Positions 11,147-24,190 of a DNA stretch of 64,000 nt are shown here, in pieces. The notes beneath the pieces are model-generated. The model searched no databases, was not told the origin of the DNA, and saw only the letters and a list, made by a program, of their open reading frames with translations. Made by a program: the position numbers and the translations under genes. Positions within the stretch are counted from its first letter, which is position 1. Every line of letters begins with the position of its first letter. Origin of the DNA: Amaurobius ferox (lineage: Eukaryota > Arthropoda > Arachnida > Araneae > Amaurobiidae); assembly GCA_951213105.1 (NCBI GenBank), contig OX578137.1:54267236-54331235 (forward strand), read 5' to 3'.

Positions 11147-11923
11147 TCTGATGTGGGCAGCACATGACTTTCCTTATATAATGCTATGAATTTACTACTT
11201 TTACAGTAAAAAAAAAATAGATTATTCTTATAGTAGTTACTTATATTCCTTACATGATATTAAATTTTCATCAATTAGTCGTCATTTTCATAGATTTAGC
11301 GTCATTTTCATAGATTTAGCGTCATTTTTATACATTTGACGAGATTTTCGTTAATTTGACAGCATTTAAAAAAGTCGACAAGTTGGTGATATTCCGCCAA
11401 TTTCGTCGTCAAAATCTCGCCAAACATTATAGACGGAGAAATATGTTATTCTTATAGCAGATAAATGACTATTGCCGTTCAAATGCAAAAGTATTACTCA
11501 AAATATATTTTCTCTTGAATGGAATGAGTTAGATCCACAAGAATCATGTCACCAAATTTATCGTATGATATTCCATATGAAAAGTGAACATGCTTCTTAA
11601 CAGTTAATGTTTTTTTTTTAATTTATGGGTTTTTTGATAAATTTATTTGAAAATTGTGCAATATCTTGAGAACTGCTCATGCTAGCGTTCTACGGTTTAT
11701 GCCAATCGTTTTCTAAGGAAAAATTACATAAGAAATGTCTGTTTGCGTAACTTTATTAAATGTTTTGATATTTTGATGATTTTTTTTCAAAATTTCATCC
11801 CCTGAACATTCGATTGTGTTTCAAAACTATAGGCTTCCAGTATTCAAGGACTGTGAACTTTTATACCACATTTCATTCGAATCGCTTCATTCGTTCTTGA
11901 GATATTGTCTCCACAGACTCACT

Positions 11924-11964
<41 letters not shown>

Positions 11965-12097
11965 ATATACATATCACTTAAAATGTTCGATTTGTGAACA
12001 GGGATGCTTGAAACGTGCTCTCCCGTCCAAAACTCGAATTCGAATTTTCGACCCCGTCACAATACTTTCCTTATACATTATGAATATAAGGAAAGTA
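11147..12097 (+). mobile_element. R1 family repeat, copy 1
   Basis: First of five long copies. It starts TCTGATGTGGGCAGCACATG, then ACTTTCCTTATATA, contains a cluster of GTCATTTT and GGCGA motifs, and has a CA microsatellite near 11926-11957. It ends in a conserved block around GTCACAATACTTTCC and the hairpin-forming terminus CTTTCCTTATA...TATAAGGAAAG. The 3' terminus is the inverted counterpart of the ACTTTCCTTATATA near the 5' end. The 98-codon frame crossing it, with its Thr-His run, is translation of the CA array. No transposase is encoded, so the family is non-autonomous or of unknown class. Confidence 0.85.
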
Positions 12098-12410
12098 ATA
12101 TACGAATTTTAAAAATATTTGTTAAAATAGAACAGCTGGCTTAAGAATTTAAAAATATTAGTTATTCCTGTAATCTTATATCCCAAGGCTATAAATTGTT
12201 ACAGACCAATCAATAATACCTTTTATTCATAAAAGGAATTTCTTTATTAATTTCTGTATCTTTTGAAGTCTTAAGAAGTAAAAAATAGGAATTGAATCAC
12301 TAGATTTAATCCCGTTGATTTAAACAACATGGTATAATTTTTTTCAAATACAGATTTGGAAAATAATGATCTTCCTAATATCGATGGGTGATGTAATTGT
12401 GTTCTTTCTT

Positions 12411-13390
12411 AACACTTTACAACATAGCTGAAATGTTTTTATGACTTTGTTCATACTGTTTGTCCGTTTGTCTGTTCGTTTGCACGATAACTGCATTGAA
12501 AATGAATTTATCAAAATGACATTTTAATATGTTGTTGAGATGGTCTGTAGGACATGTGGGAATGTAAATAAATAATAACACTCAATTAGTTTTGAATTGA
12601 ACCCGGCTTGATAAAATTAAATACATTGAACCCTATGGGGCCTAATTTTTCAAACATTTTTAAGCGAGTTTAAAATTCACAAATCGCTTCGAAAGTTTTA
12701 GGAAATATTCAAACTATCCAATAAAATGTATAAAAAAAAATCAGTAAAATATGTTCTGTAGTTTTTAAAATAAAAATTAAAATAATAAATACACCCATGT
12801 AATATGCAGGGATCACGTGACCCACTTCAAAATAAAATATGGTATCCATCTTTTTTCCCATAGATCATGATAAAAAGATATAAGATCCCAATGAGCGTGA
12901 TTTTTAAAGTTCTTTTAAATTTATATTTTGCATTGAATTCACCCTAAAACCGACTTATTTTTATATAATGTTTGTGCATCTATATTCTGAGCCAACATAA
13001 TTACAATATATTTTAGTATAAATGATCATCAAACTTTGATTATTTCTACTGCGGAGCCTATTTTTAATGGATGCAAAATGTATGATTGTAAAGATGAGTT
13101 GTATAAAAATTGTTGAAATTTTTTCACGCAAAATCATTTAACTTTGCAGTCTGGAATAAAAGTATATTAATGAAATATTCACCGCTTTTTCATAGAGAAC
13201 CAGACGCTTTATATTTCGATGACATCATTTGAATAAATTTCATTTTTTTTCACTGAAATTTTAAGTTTTCAAGTAAAATAAATTATCGCATTTCTGTGGT
13301 AATTAAAAGAATATCACCTCTGAATGTATTTTATTTTCCATTTCAGTTAGAAAGTGTTTCATAATCAATGCTTTATGCATGATTGATCTT
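12411..13390 (+). mobile_element. R2 family repeat, copy 1
   Basis: About 980 bp beginning AACACTTTACAACATAG, followed by GTTTGTCCGTTTGTCTG-type sequence and CACGATAACTGC, then a conserved middle (TTGAACCCTATGGGGCC). It ends with AAGTGTTTCATAATCAATGC and a hairpin-capable GCATGATTGATCTT. The minus-strand copy at 60753-61970 and the interrupted copy at 29826-31916 define the same ends. It has no coding capacity and its superfamily was not determined. Confidence 0.8.
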
Positions 13391-15276
13391 CTTTATTTAT
13401 TAATATCCATATGGTTCAAAATTTCGATCATATTCAAAATATGATCGGAATTATCCACAGTGAAGTAGGGAATAATCATACTAAATTTGAAAAATAAACT
13501 GTATATTCTTTCATAAATTCTTTACAGAACATATAAATGATTGAATTAAACATTTTTGCTGTCTTCCACTAATTAGGGTAATATAAACAGAAACAAGCCA
13601 TGCAATTTAATCTTAAGATATGTTTAGAATTCCCTTTATATCAAGCAAATTAAATGAATTAAAATTTTCATTGAAACAAAAGAATGATATCTAAGAATGT
13701 ATTTAACTTTAAATAATTCTATTAAAAATACACTTATTTTGTGAAATGTAGATATAGATTTCATGTTTTAAACTCCATTTATTTCATCATGTTTTAAAGT
13801 CCATTTACTTCATCAAATTTAAAACTCCATTTACTCCATTCACTGTTCAAAATTACATTTTTCAAAAACTTCATTGGCATAACTTGAAATGTAAATTTTG
13901 TTCACAATTAACACTTCAACTTACTAGAGACTGGCATCATCTAGTTTAAAGTTAATATGAGTACAATTCAAATAAATTTAAATTAGATATAAAACAATAA
14001 AATATTGTAAAGATATTTTATTTACGTTTTCCTAATTTATTAATGTTAATAATTAATTAATGTTGCTTTCATTCCATTCATTTTCATCACCCAACGTTTC
14101 ATAGACCCTTAAAGCATCTGCATCATTTCTTTAGCTTTCAAACTTCATAGACTTAATAAGTTAATTCCAAAAAATAAATGTATATCATACAAATAGTTGA
14201 GTTTTACATTTGGCTTTTTTTACGGTCTGCCCGAAAACTCGAAATTAATTTTCTGTAATTAGTGAAGTGATAAAAATTTTCGAAGCTCATTTGAGAATAA
14301 TCGTTTTGATCCTAAATTTTTCCTTATTCATTCTCATTTGTATTGTTTATACTTTACAAGTTTGAATGACCTTAATAAAATTTGTTCAAAAAGATACCAT
14401 GTGCTGTATAAGTAGCGACTGCAGTGCCAAACGTTGTAATTGAACAAGCTGTTCAAACATGTGTAAAAAAAGTGGGCATTTTAAGTTTTTATAATAACTT
14501 GGAAATGGCATGTTAGATTTAAATGTTTTAAGTATGATGTTTTATATTTTATTAAAATTTACTTGGCCTAATTAATTGTATTCTTATACACTCCGAAGAT
14601 ACAAAAATTACATGTCTTTCATAATAGGGACGCTCTTACATAATGAAAGATTATGTTTGATTTTAATTTCAGTGTGTATTTGTATATCTTGTAGCGTTTG
14701 TACCGAAAAATTGAAGCAACAGATAGCAGCGAAATTTGCTACAGACGTGCTAAACATCTATAAGCACACTTAAGAGTATTCTAAAAATTCGAATTAGATT
14801 AAAAGCTATGAACCATCCGAAAACGCATCAAAATTTCGACATTAATAAAAATTGGCGACACATGCAGATGTAGAAACATAATACACTAATAAAAACATTT
14901 AAATAAACATTTATGTACAAAATATAGGAAGTAAAGATTGCATAAATGTCGCCTCAGCGCGTTTTTGGCGCGTATACATTCCCTTTCTCAGAGGCATGCG
15001 ACAAGTATAATTAAGATACACGCGATGTTAAATACAGTCGACTCACAAGTTAAATTTACATAATACTAAGGTCCAATCGGCGAAAAGAAGTATCATATGA
15101 TGAGAAGAAGTGCAAAGCAAACATAAAATCATAAAATGAAATATAATATACCAAAAGCCATGCAGAAAAACACATTTAACAAAACATTAAGTATTTAAAT
15201 ATTTATCGCAGATAGTAGTTAACTTTCAGGAAATCGAGAATAAAATGCCAGGCAAATCTCAAACAAAGTTCTTGAA
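13391..15276. other. AT-rich sequence, no gene seen
   Basis: Very AT-rich. Around 13790-13850 a TTTTAAACTCCATTTA phrase recurs a few times. The segment 14210-14400 resembles 16480-16690 weakly (shared words CTCGAAATTAATTTTC). No gene was recognised. Confidence 0.45.
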
Positions 15277-15794
15277 CCGGGCCAAATTAAAATTGCAAAT
15301 AAAATCTCGATAGAGATAAATAAAATAAAATATATATATATAAAGGTGTTTCGTAAAGTAAAATTTTCTAGATAAACCGACTATTAAAGCAATGTTCTAA
15401 AATAAAAGTCATATCAAATACAGGAACAAAATGATCACTGAGAACAACTTAGGATAAAGCAGCGGATTGTTTTTGTTTTTAATATCACTGACATGTTCTG
15501 TTAATCTGCATGCTTGTTATTTTCTCCGTCAAAATAAAATTCCGGGTCAAATTAAAATTGCAAATAAAATCCCGATAAAGATAAATAAAGTAAAATGCAT
15601 ATATATAAAGCAGTTTCATAAAGTAAAATTTTCTTGATAACCCGACTATTAAAGCAATGTGCTAAAATAAAAGTCATATCAAATACAGGAACAAAATGAT
15701 CACTGACAACAGCTTGGGATAAAGCAGCGGATTGTTTTTGTTTATAATATCACTGGCATGTTCTGTTAATCTGTATGCTTGTTATTTTCTCCGT
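15277..15794. repeat. 265-bp tandem duplication, two units
   Basis: Unit 1 (15277-15541) and unit 2 (15542-15794) align with an exact 265-bp offset across their whole length and differ at scattered positions. They share CAAATTAAAATTGCAAATAAA, AAAGTCATATCAAATACAGG and the end TTGTTATTTTCTCCGT. This is a local tandem duplication of anonymous sequence with no reading frame. Confidence 0.9.
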
Positions 15795-17603
15795 GTATTT
15801 CAAATTTAAATTAAACCTTAAACATAAATTCTAATACAGTTTCACAACTCAATTAAATATGATACGTCACCTTATTTACATATAATATACCTTTAACATA
15901 TTTGTAACCACCCACTGATGAATTCTGGCAATAAAGCTACATCAAAAGGTTGAAAAAATGAAAAAGTTAAATCTAAGAGTGTAAAATTAATTTAATCAAA
16001 ACATAAAAGTTTAAATTAAATAACTTTATATTTAGTGTAAAATAAATTAAAGTTAAATAAAAGAATGTATATTTAATTATAGTTAAATATGAGGGTGCAA
16101 AATTGAGTAGTTAAATATAATATCAGTTTATTTTATTTTGATTTATTCTTACAGCATGCTATTTTTCAAAAACTTTTTTTGGATTTAAATGTAATATATA
16201 TAAGTTTTGTGCGAAACATTGATAAAAATTTCTTGAATTTTTAATAAAATACATGGTTCATTTTAAACTCTACACAGAATTCATTTAAACACTTCACATT
16301 TTAAGAAAATAAATAATAAATTTAATTAATTTCATTTTTTATTCAGCATACATTTTGTCTGGAGTCTCACAGGATTTCTACATAAAAATTATTATCATCC
16401 ACTTAATTTGAAATTCAACACGATTATTATATAAATAGAAAAAAGATAACTACATATCGTAAATATATATAAGCTTTAAGTTTACTTTTTCGCTCCAGCT
16501 TTCAAAAATCTCGAAATTAATTTTCATGAAATGAAATTAGTGACAAAAACATTGACAAAAACATTGACTTTCGCTCTTTTCTGAATATTTTTTTCATCAA
16601 ACTTTCGTATTTCATATTTTTATTCGTATTACTTACAGTTTAAATTTTGATTTTTTTCCAAAATTAATTCAAAAGTCATAAGAATAGCAAATATAAAGAT
16701 TCGCATTAATAGAACATGTAGTTTTTATTCTTTTTTCTTAATTATATTCCAAATAAAAATAGAATGTATTTCACATTAGGTTTTGAATAAATGATCATTT
16801 TGTCACGAAATTATTTTTTAATAGATTCAAACGTTCTATTAAAATTAACTTCTGGGAATTTGTTCCAATTAACGAAAAGGAAACACAATGTTCAAATTCA
16901 GTTTCTATATATCATTGATACATAATAATAATTGTTTGAATGATATTAGTATCAAGTAATGTAATGATCATAGCGTGGATTCTTTCCTATTTTTCTTCTG
17001 ACTTTAGAATCGTCAGATTTTGAAGAATATATCCATTTCCGACTGTAAGGGGCCCAGTATCAGAGTTTTACAATGTCTTTAAATGCCTATTTCAAGGGTA
17101 GTACATGTGTGTGCCTATTTTAAGAGTATAATCGTTTGTTTCATTTATTTTCCCTGTTTTTATTGGGGCAAATATTTGGCATGCAATTGTTTTTACTAAG
17201 AATTTTTGAAGCATCTATTTCTCAGGATCTTCTCAATATAGCGTTAGATAGTCACTTATATGAATTTAGCAACATATTCTGAAGAAGATAGTGGTTCACT
17301 AAGGGTTTACACTTGCGAATCTTTTTAATTTCCTGTTCAAAAAGTATCATATTTTTAAATGTCTATTTCTCGAGATTATCGAAAAACACCCAGAATACTT
17401 AGGGGAGCAAAAAAGGCATCTTTAATGTTAATCAGCTAAGCGATATTTCTATCCTACATGGATTGCAGGAATTAGGTTTGATGATAGTGAGGTCACGTCC
17501 AAATGATCGAAAATACAGTATACTTTTTCAAAAGTCCTCTGTTACCGCATAATTATTTTGTTGTAATCACTAAACTTAGCAGATTACTATGTCACTAAAA
17601 TGA
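15795..17603. other. AT-rich sequence, no gene seen
   Basis: No coding, RNA or clear dispersed-repeat signal. Composition is strongly AT-rich. Confidence 0.45.
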
Positions 17604-17925
17604 TAAGTCACTAAGTCACTTGAATCACTATTCTGCAGATTGCTTCCTCCATACGTTTTCATTGAATTTAGTAACATTAAAACCCTTTTGACACTACTCA
17701 TGTTATGTTATTTCTAATTACTGACTTCCTTCCTCATAATCATCAAACTCTGAAGATTGCTAAGTCTCTAAATTTGCTAAGTCACTAAGTCACTTGAATC
17801 ATTAAAATCTACAGATTGCTTCCTCTATATGTTTCATTGCATTTTTATAGCAGCAAAAATATTTTGACAATACTACTGTTAGGTTATTTCTAATTACTGA
17901 CTTCCTTCCTCGTAATCCATTGCAT
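17604..17925. repeat. diverged 175-bp tandem duplication
   Basis: Units start at 17604 and 17779 with AAGTCACTAAGTCACTTGAA and both end near CTAATTACTGACTTCCTTCC. The middle parts differ by small indels. The duplication is older than the one at 15.3 kb. Confidence 0.8.
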
Positions 17926-17997
17926 ATATCCATCATTAATTGTAACATTCTAACTTAAAAATATAAAGCATGCATTTTTGAACACAACTAATCGAAA

Positions 17998-18262
17998 TAT
18001 TCCAAACATAAAATTACAAAATAAACTCCTCATTTCCTGCAATGGACTTATCTTCTCACATCTTAATTAATTACCTTAAAGAATAATCTTTAAAAACACA
18101 AATAAAAACACCAGAATACGTAATTCGAGTCTAATGTTTCAACTTCCATTTCGCAATTTCTTATCACTCATTTTTCCGCTGGCGTAATGAGATAATTTTG
18201 AGTTGGGCCAGCTGTTTTTGAAGGGCTCCACTCTTCAGTGATGGAGTGACCTTGAATAAGTA
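17998..18262 (+). repeat. R5 family repeat, copy 1
   Basis: About 260 bp sharing, in order, TTCCTGCAATGGACTTATCT, TCTAATGTTTCAACTTCC, TCGCAATTTCTTATC and ATTTTTCCGCTGG with copies at 28553, 47255 and 50640. All four copies lie in the same orientation. There is no coding capacity and the class is unknown. Confidence 0.75.
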
Positions 18263-18759
18263 TATGTTTCTAAATCATGCAGGTTTAAAATTTATTAATA
18301 ATTGCATTATGAATTTTATTTTTATGCACTTGTACATGATCATTCCATCATGATGTGTTTTAACTCTTTCATTTTACAAAATTGAATCACATTCATATCA
18401 AATGCCTAATAACTTTGTTTTGTGAAGATTACTTTGAAATTTGACTGTTAAATTCAACTTTATTAAAGAAAACTTTTGAATAAATTATCTGATAACCTTT
18501 ATATCAGTTTTTAAACAATAGAATCCCGGTTATCAGTAAATGGCCTTAATCGAAAGAGTCCTTACTTCTATTTTACATAATAATTTAATTTATATCTCAT
18601 TTATTTACCTACAATTATTGTTTAATAGTATGAATGTTGTTTGATGTGCATTGAGCAGAATAACTGACAGACGTAAATGTAAGATATATTAATATATGAC
18701 ACAGTTAGTATAGTGACTTTAAGAAAATATGTGAGATACATTGCATATATAAAAAAATA

Positions 18760-19517
18760 TCTGATGTGGGCAACACATGACTTTTCTTATATAATGCATT
18801 GAATTTACTACTTTTACAGCCAAAAATAGGTTATTCTTATAGTAGATACTTATATTCTGTCCAAGATATTGAATTTTCTTTAATTAGTCGTCATTTTCAA
18901 CGAATTAGCGTCATTTTTATCCATTTGGCTAGATTTGCGTTAATTTCGCAACATTTAAAAAAGTCAACAAGTTGGCGACATTCCACCAAATTCGTCGCCA
19001 AAATCTCGCCAAGCGTTATGGACGGAGAAGTAAGTTATTCTTACAGCAGATAAATGACTATTGACGTTCAAATACAAATGTATTACTCAAAGTATCCTTT
19101 CTTATGAATGAAATGAGCTAAATCCACGAGAATGATGTCACCAAATTTATCGCATGGTAATACATATGAAAAGTGAACATGTTTCTCAACAGTTAATATA
19201 TATATTTTTAATTTATGTGATTTTTTTATAAATTTATTTAATAAATGTGCAATATATCGAGAACAGTTCATGCTAACGTTCTAAAGTTTATGTCAATCGT
19301 TTTCTAAGGAAAAATTACATAAGAAATGTCTATTTGCGTAACTTTATTAAAGATTTTGATTTTTTGATGACTTTTTCAAAATTTCCTTCGAAAATTTTGG
19401 GAGGGGGGGTTGAGCATTCGATTGAGTTTAAAAACAATAGGCTTCCAGCAGTCATGGATTGTGATTTTTGTACTAAATTTCATTCGAATCGCTCCATTCG
19501 TTCGTGAGATATCGTCT

Positions 19518-19552
<35 letters not shown>

Positions 19553-19678
19553 TCACCTCAAAAGTGTTTGATTCGTGATCAGGGATGCTTGAAACGTGCT
19601 CTCCCGTCGAAAACTCGAATTCGAATTTTCGACCCCGTCACAATACTTTCCTTATACATTATGTATATAAGGAAAGTA
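18760..19678 (+). mobile_element. R1 family repeat, copy 2
   Basis: Same architecture as copy 1: TCTGATGTGGGCAACACATG start, GGCGA-motif cluster, CA microsatellite at about 19519-19549, then TCAGGGATGCTTGAAACGTG, AAAACTCGAATTCGAATTTT and the CTTTCC...GGAAAG hairpin end. It is flanked on both sides by A-rich AAAATA, which might be a short target duplication but could be coincidence. Confidence 0.87.
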
Positions 19679-19770
19679 AAAATAGGCAGAGGCGTTTTAC
19701 TTTGATCACTATATACGCACAATCACTTTGTTCCTTAACAAATTATATAATGATTTTCTTCTGCTGCTAA

Positions 19771-19846
19771 TTTTTGTATCGGCTTGTTGCATCATCTTTT
19801 GTATCGGCTTGTTGCATCATATTTTGTATCGGCTTGTTGCATATTC
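19771..19846. repeat. 25-bp tandem repeat, three units
   Basis: The phrase TTTTGTATCGGCTTGTTGCAT occurs three times with a 25-bp period. Weak frames run through it and downstream, but nothing is recognisable as protein. Confidence 0.85.
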
Positions 19847-19859
19847 ATTTACATCATCA

Positions 19860-21845
19860 AATTACAATATATAAACATATCAAAGTGCTGCTTCTATAAT
19901 CTTTGTAGCCTCAGTATGCTTAATACTGGTATGATTTGCTTCACTGTGTTCTTATTCAGCAGTGGCATATCCTTTATTCATTCCAGCTACTACTTTCGAA
20001 TCCGTCAAGTCTTACTCATCAGTGTCTGGGGCAAGGCAGTCTTCAACGTCGGCTTTCCTGGAAAGCCCCTCAAACATGTACAAGAACACTAGAACACTTA
20101 GGTATTAAGACCAGTATTACTATTCACAGTTCAAAACCAAATGAGCCTGTATACGCTTGAATTGTGTTTAAAATATAATGATGCAGCCTCAGGTCGTAAT
20201 TTACGTCCTTCAGGTTATCGAAAAATCCTATGGAATCGCAATTAACAGAAAATGTTTCGGTCTAACGATTTTGGATAACAGGAATTTTACTGTAATTTGA
20301 AATGGATATGAAACTTCACATTATGGTATACATATAAATCTCTTTATTTAAGAGAATCTATCAAGCAGTGGTATATATACAGTAATTACCTTGTAAGGAA
20401 ATTCAATGAAATTGGCCACGAAATTTGTTTTGTTAATATGATGTTACTTTAGCGACTATGGACATTTTTTATTTGAATTTACTAAATTTTTAAGCATACA
20501 TTATTTATAAATAAATTTATATTAAGGGCCACTACACAGCTGGCTACCCAAGTATCAAAATGACGAAAAAGGCTTATTAAATTAAATTTTAAACTACTCA
20601 AAATATATAATATGAATAATTTTATGAGTACCCTATAAGTACGTACATATTTTGTTATTCTACATTATGTTTAGAAGTAATTGGATTCTCCACGAGAGAC
20701 CTTCTTACAAAGGGTTAGTTGTCTGCATGCATTGAATCCCCCAGCATGGTTCCAATGATTCCCCAGTATCGAATATCAAAGTAATATTCGAGCATTAATT
20801 ATTAATACTATAAATATTAATAATTAATGCTCCTTTTTACATATTTACATATCGTTTCCCCACCGGCAGCCCAAACTTATGACACATTAGCGATTTAAAT
20901 TTTTGTGGTCTCAAAATCCCCAATAGGTCAGCTGTAAAGTTTGGCATAAACACATAATCACACGTGTGCAAAACACAAATCAGAAAAAATATTACTTATT
21001 TAGAAGATAGGGTGTAGAAATATAAATTTAATACAATTTTTAGTCATTGCAACCTGAAAATGATATAATTATTTTTATAATTACATAATAATATAATTCG
21101 TTTTGTCTTTTAAATTCTATGGTTTCTTCTTAAACAATAGTAAATATTTAAAATTTCCAATAAGGTTTGCCAAATAACAAATAATTCTTTGCAATCACAG
21201 TTTATGCGTGATATATGTGATATATGCTAATGTCTATATCTCACTGTCATACACATATAGATACACAATATATATCATTCCTAACGTGTTCCAAATATGC
21301 CCAGGTCTTAGTACTTATATTTCTTAATATCTCAAATTTATACTGCAGTATGAGAAAATATAATACAATTATTATTTAAGACGATCAAATATAGGGAAAC
21401 TAATAGTTTTAAAATATCGAGTTGCACATTTTTGTAATAAGTTTATTTTGTTTCTCAATACATGGCGTTTAGTGCTGAAAATATACGCCCAACAGGAAAT
21501 GGACAAGTAAGCTTCTGTTCTGTGGACTATGCAATATGTATGCATAATTTTAACCTTTTTTATATTCTCTGAAGCTTCTGTAGGGTGTGGAAATGTTCTA
21601 TGAAAGACTCCTCCATTTTCCCCACCTATCATCTATGGGGGGGAGGAATATCAAACTTTAGTTACATTCAGTGGACAATATTATAAGTGTGCACAAAATT
21701 CAAACTCCTAAGTCACCATGTATCTACCTCTTCTGGGTGGTCTAGATAACATTTTCGAATTCATCTTATTTATTACGCTCCTAAAATAGGAAATCGAAAA
21801 TCTGGACATGTTAAGCTATGCTTTATGATCGATGCTATAAATGTG
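19860..21845. other. AT-rich sequence, no gene seen
   Basis: A few short overlapping plus-strand frames (19784-20160) and a minus-strand frame (21372-21632) show no domain. No repeat family was assigned. Confidence 0.4.
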
Positions 21846-21879
21846 CAGAGATATAGCATTTCAAATTGCTTGAGATGTT

Positions 21880-22630
21880 TCAACGGTTGTTGAGACCATC
21901 CCAAGCAACTCACCCGACAGTTTAAACATATTAATATGCGGGTGGGAAATGATAGGTTAAACCGAGTGACTAGCTAAGGTTTACGCTTTTGAGATGAGAG
22001 GCGGGGAAGTACTAATATCCCACCCACCGAGAACACAACCAGAGGAGCGAGATCATTAGAATCATTCACCCGACGATGTCCAAAGATGGTTCCGCCATGT
22101 CTCACAGACGGGCACACTCGCAGACGGGTTTAGGATCAGGTCATGAATGGGGAAGGTGTGTATCCACGTCACCTGGAAGGGTCCGAGTCTCGAACAGTCG
22201 GGATGAGTGGAAAAACATAGGTCACCCCTAATACGAGGAAGACCCAGAGGGCCGCCTGTCACCACCAGGCAACACGCTAGCTCTTACAATGGACCTGTGA
22301 CCTACTCCCACGCCGAACGCGGACATACACAAATAAGGATAATCCAAGAGGAAGCCGACAAGGGCAGTCTAATAACTACCAGCATTCCAGAGCCCCGCCT
22401 CTATCAGCTCCAACAGCCGGAAAGGGTCTGGAGAAACTATTCATTTTTAAGGTCGGACGAAACTTTTCATTCTCCCTATTTTATTGATCCTGGGTAGAGA
22501 GAAAATGTGTCCCCCTCTTAAGGTTCTATCCTGTAGTCAATACCTTAACTATGCAAATATTCAGTCCTGTGGAAAAGTGCTTCTCGAACTCTAAAAGAGC
22601 TCTGAAGTTCCTGTCAGGGAGCCGCGAAAT
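21880..22630. other. GC-rich island of unknown origin
   Basis: This ~750-bp segment is clearly richer in G and C than anything around it, with abrupt edges. Open frames overlap on both strands: plus 22207-22497 (96 codons, Arg/Pro/Gln-rich) and minus 22062-22265 (67 codons). No domain was recognised. It has no tRNA A/B boxes and is not a copy of the SINE or LTR elsewhere in the window. It could be a solo LTR, an internal fragment of another element, or an exon of an unrecognised gene. Confidence 0.5.
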
Positions 22631-22639
22631 ATTTAATTA

Positions 22640-23048
22640 TTTGAAAAAAAAAATAATATTAATATTTATACTTACTGCAAATAATAATTCTACTTATATT
22701 TATAAGTTAATTTAATGAAATTATTTTGTAAATAGTACAATTAAATAATTCAGTAGCTATGTTTATAATTGCACATTTTGCATTTATCGATCCCAATGCT
22801 CTGTAGTATATCGCTCGATAAAATAAGGACATCGTGCATTTGGTTGCGTTTGTTAACAGCATTTTTCAAAGTCTACATTTTATATTAGATTTATTTCTAC
22901 GTGAGTTTGGGTATTTTTTACTAATGTTTATTATGTGTCGAAATATTTTTTCCCAGTAAAGTAGTGAAAATTGAATGTGCTTTACGTTATATTTGGCAGA
23001 TGTTTTGACAAAGTAAATAAATGGAATCTTACACTTCGTTGAAAAAAA
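22640..23048. other. AT-rich sequence, no gene seen
   Basis: Nothing recognised between the GC-rich island and R1 copy 3. Confidence 0.45.
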
Positions 23049-24013
23049 TCTGATAAGGGTAGCACATGAATTTCCTTATTATAATGGAATGGATTAACTA
23101 CTTCTACAGTGAAAAAATAGATTATTTTTATAGTAGTAATTTATATGCTTTCCAAGATATTGAATTTTCGTCAATGAGCCGTCATTTTCCATGTCGTCAT
23201 CATCAATGAGTCGTCATTGATTTAGCATCAATTTTATCCATTTGGCGAGTTTTTCGTTAATTTAGCAACATTTAAAAAAGTCGCCAAGTTGGCGACATTT
23301 CACCAAATTCGTCGCCAAAATCTCGCCAAGCGTTACGGGCGAAGAAATAAGTTATTCTTGCAGCAGATAAATGATGATTGGCGTTCAAATACAAAAGTAT
23401 CACTCAAAGAATCTTTTTTCAAGAATGGAACGAGCTATAGATCCACGAGAATGAAGTCACCCAATTTATCGCATGGTATAACATATGAAAAGTGAACATG
23501 TTTCTCAGTAGGAAATATATTTTTTTTATTTTATCTAACTTTTTGATAATTTTTTTTGAAAAATGTGCAATATCTCGAGAACGGTTCTGGTTAGAATTCT
23601 AAAATTTATGTCAATCGTTTTCTAATGAAAAATTACATAGGAAATGTCTACTTGCGTAACTGTATTAGGGGTTTTGATTCTTTGACGACTTTTTCAAAAT
23701 TTCACTCGAAAATTTAGGGGGTTCTGAACATTCGATTGCGTATAAAAACAATAGGCTTCCAGTGCTTACGGATTGTGATTTTTATTCCAAATTTCGTTCG
23801 AATCGGTCCATTCGTTCGTCAGTTATAGTATCCAAAGGCTCACTGACACACACACACACACACACACACAGAGAGAGAGACACAGACATCACTTCAAAAT
23901 GTTTGATTCGTGATCAGGGATGCTTGAAACGTGCCCTCCCGTGGAAAACTCGAATTCGAATTTTCATCCCCGTCACAATACCTTCCTTATACATTATGTA
24001 TATAAGGACAATA
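23049..24013 (+). mobile_element. R1 family repeat, copy 3
   Basis: Starts TCTGATAAGGGTAGCACATG and carries the GGCGA-motif cluster at 23220-23340. A CA array with an adjoining GA run lies at about 23846-23880, and a degraded terminal hairpin at 23985-24013. It forms a tail-to-tail inverted pair with copy 4. Confidence 0.85.
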
Positions 24014-24190
24014 ATACATAATATCACCATTTTAGTTCCAAAAACTTCAAGCTTATTAAACAAGAGCTCATTTGTGCACAAAATATATTAATCAATAATT
24101 CACGGACATTTGCCCATACTTGAAGTATTTTTCTACCACCGATGAAATGCTGCTCTCAACTGATTTAAATTTGTTCACATTGCTCTTTTT

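Noticed and set aside
11147..12097. R1 as a Helitron
   Set aside because: It starts TC and has a 3' hairpin, but the expected CTRR end and A-T target are not seen in the copies, and inverted ACTTTCC motifs point elsewhere. Left unclassified.
18799..19053. 84-codon plus-strand frame
   Set aside because: Falls within R1 copy 2 and is not open in the other R1 copies.
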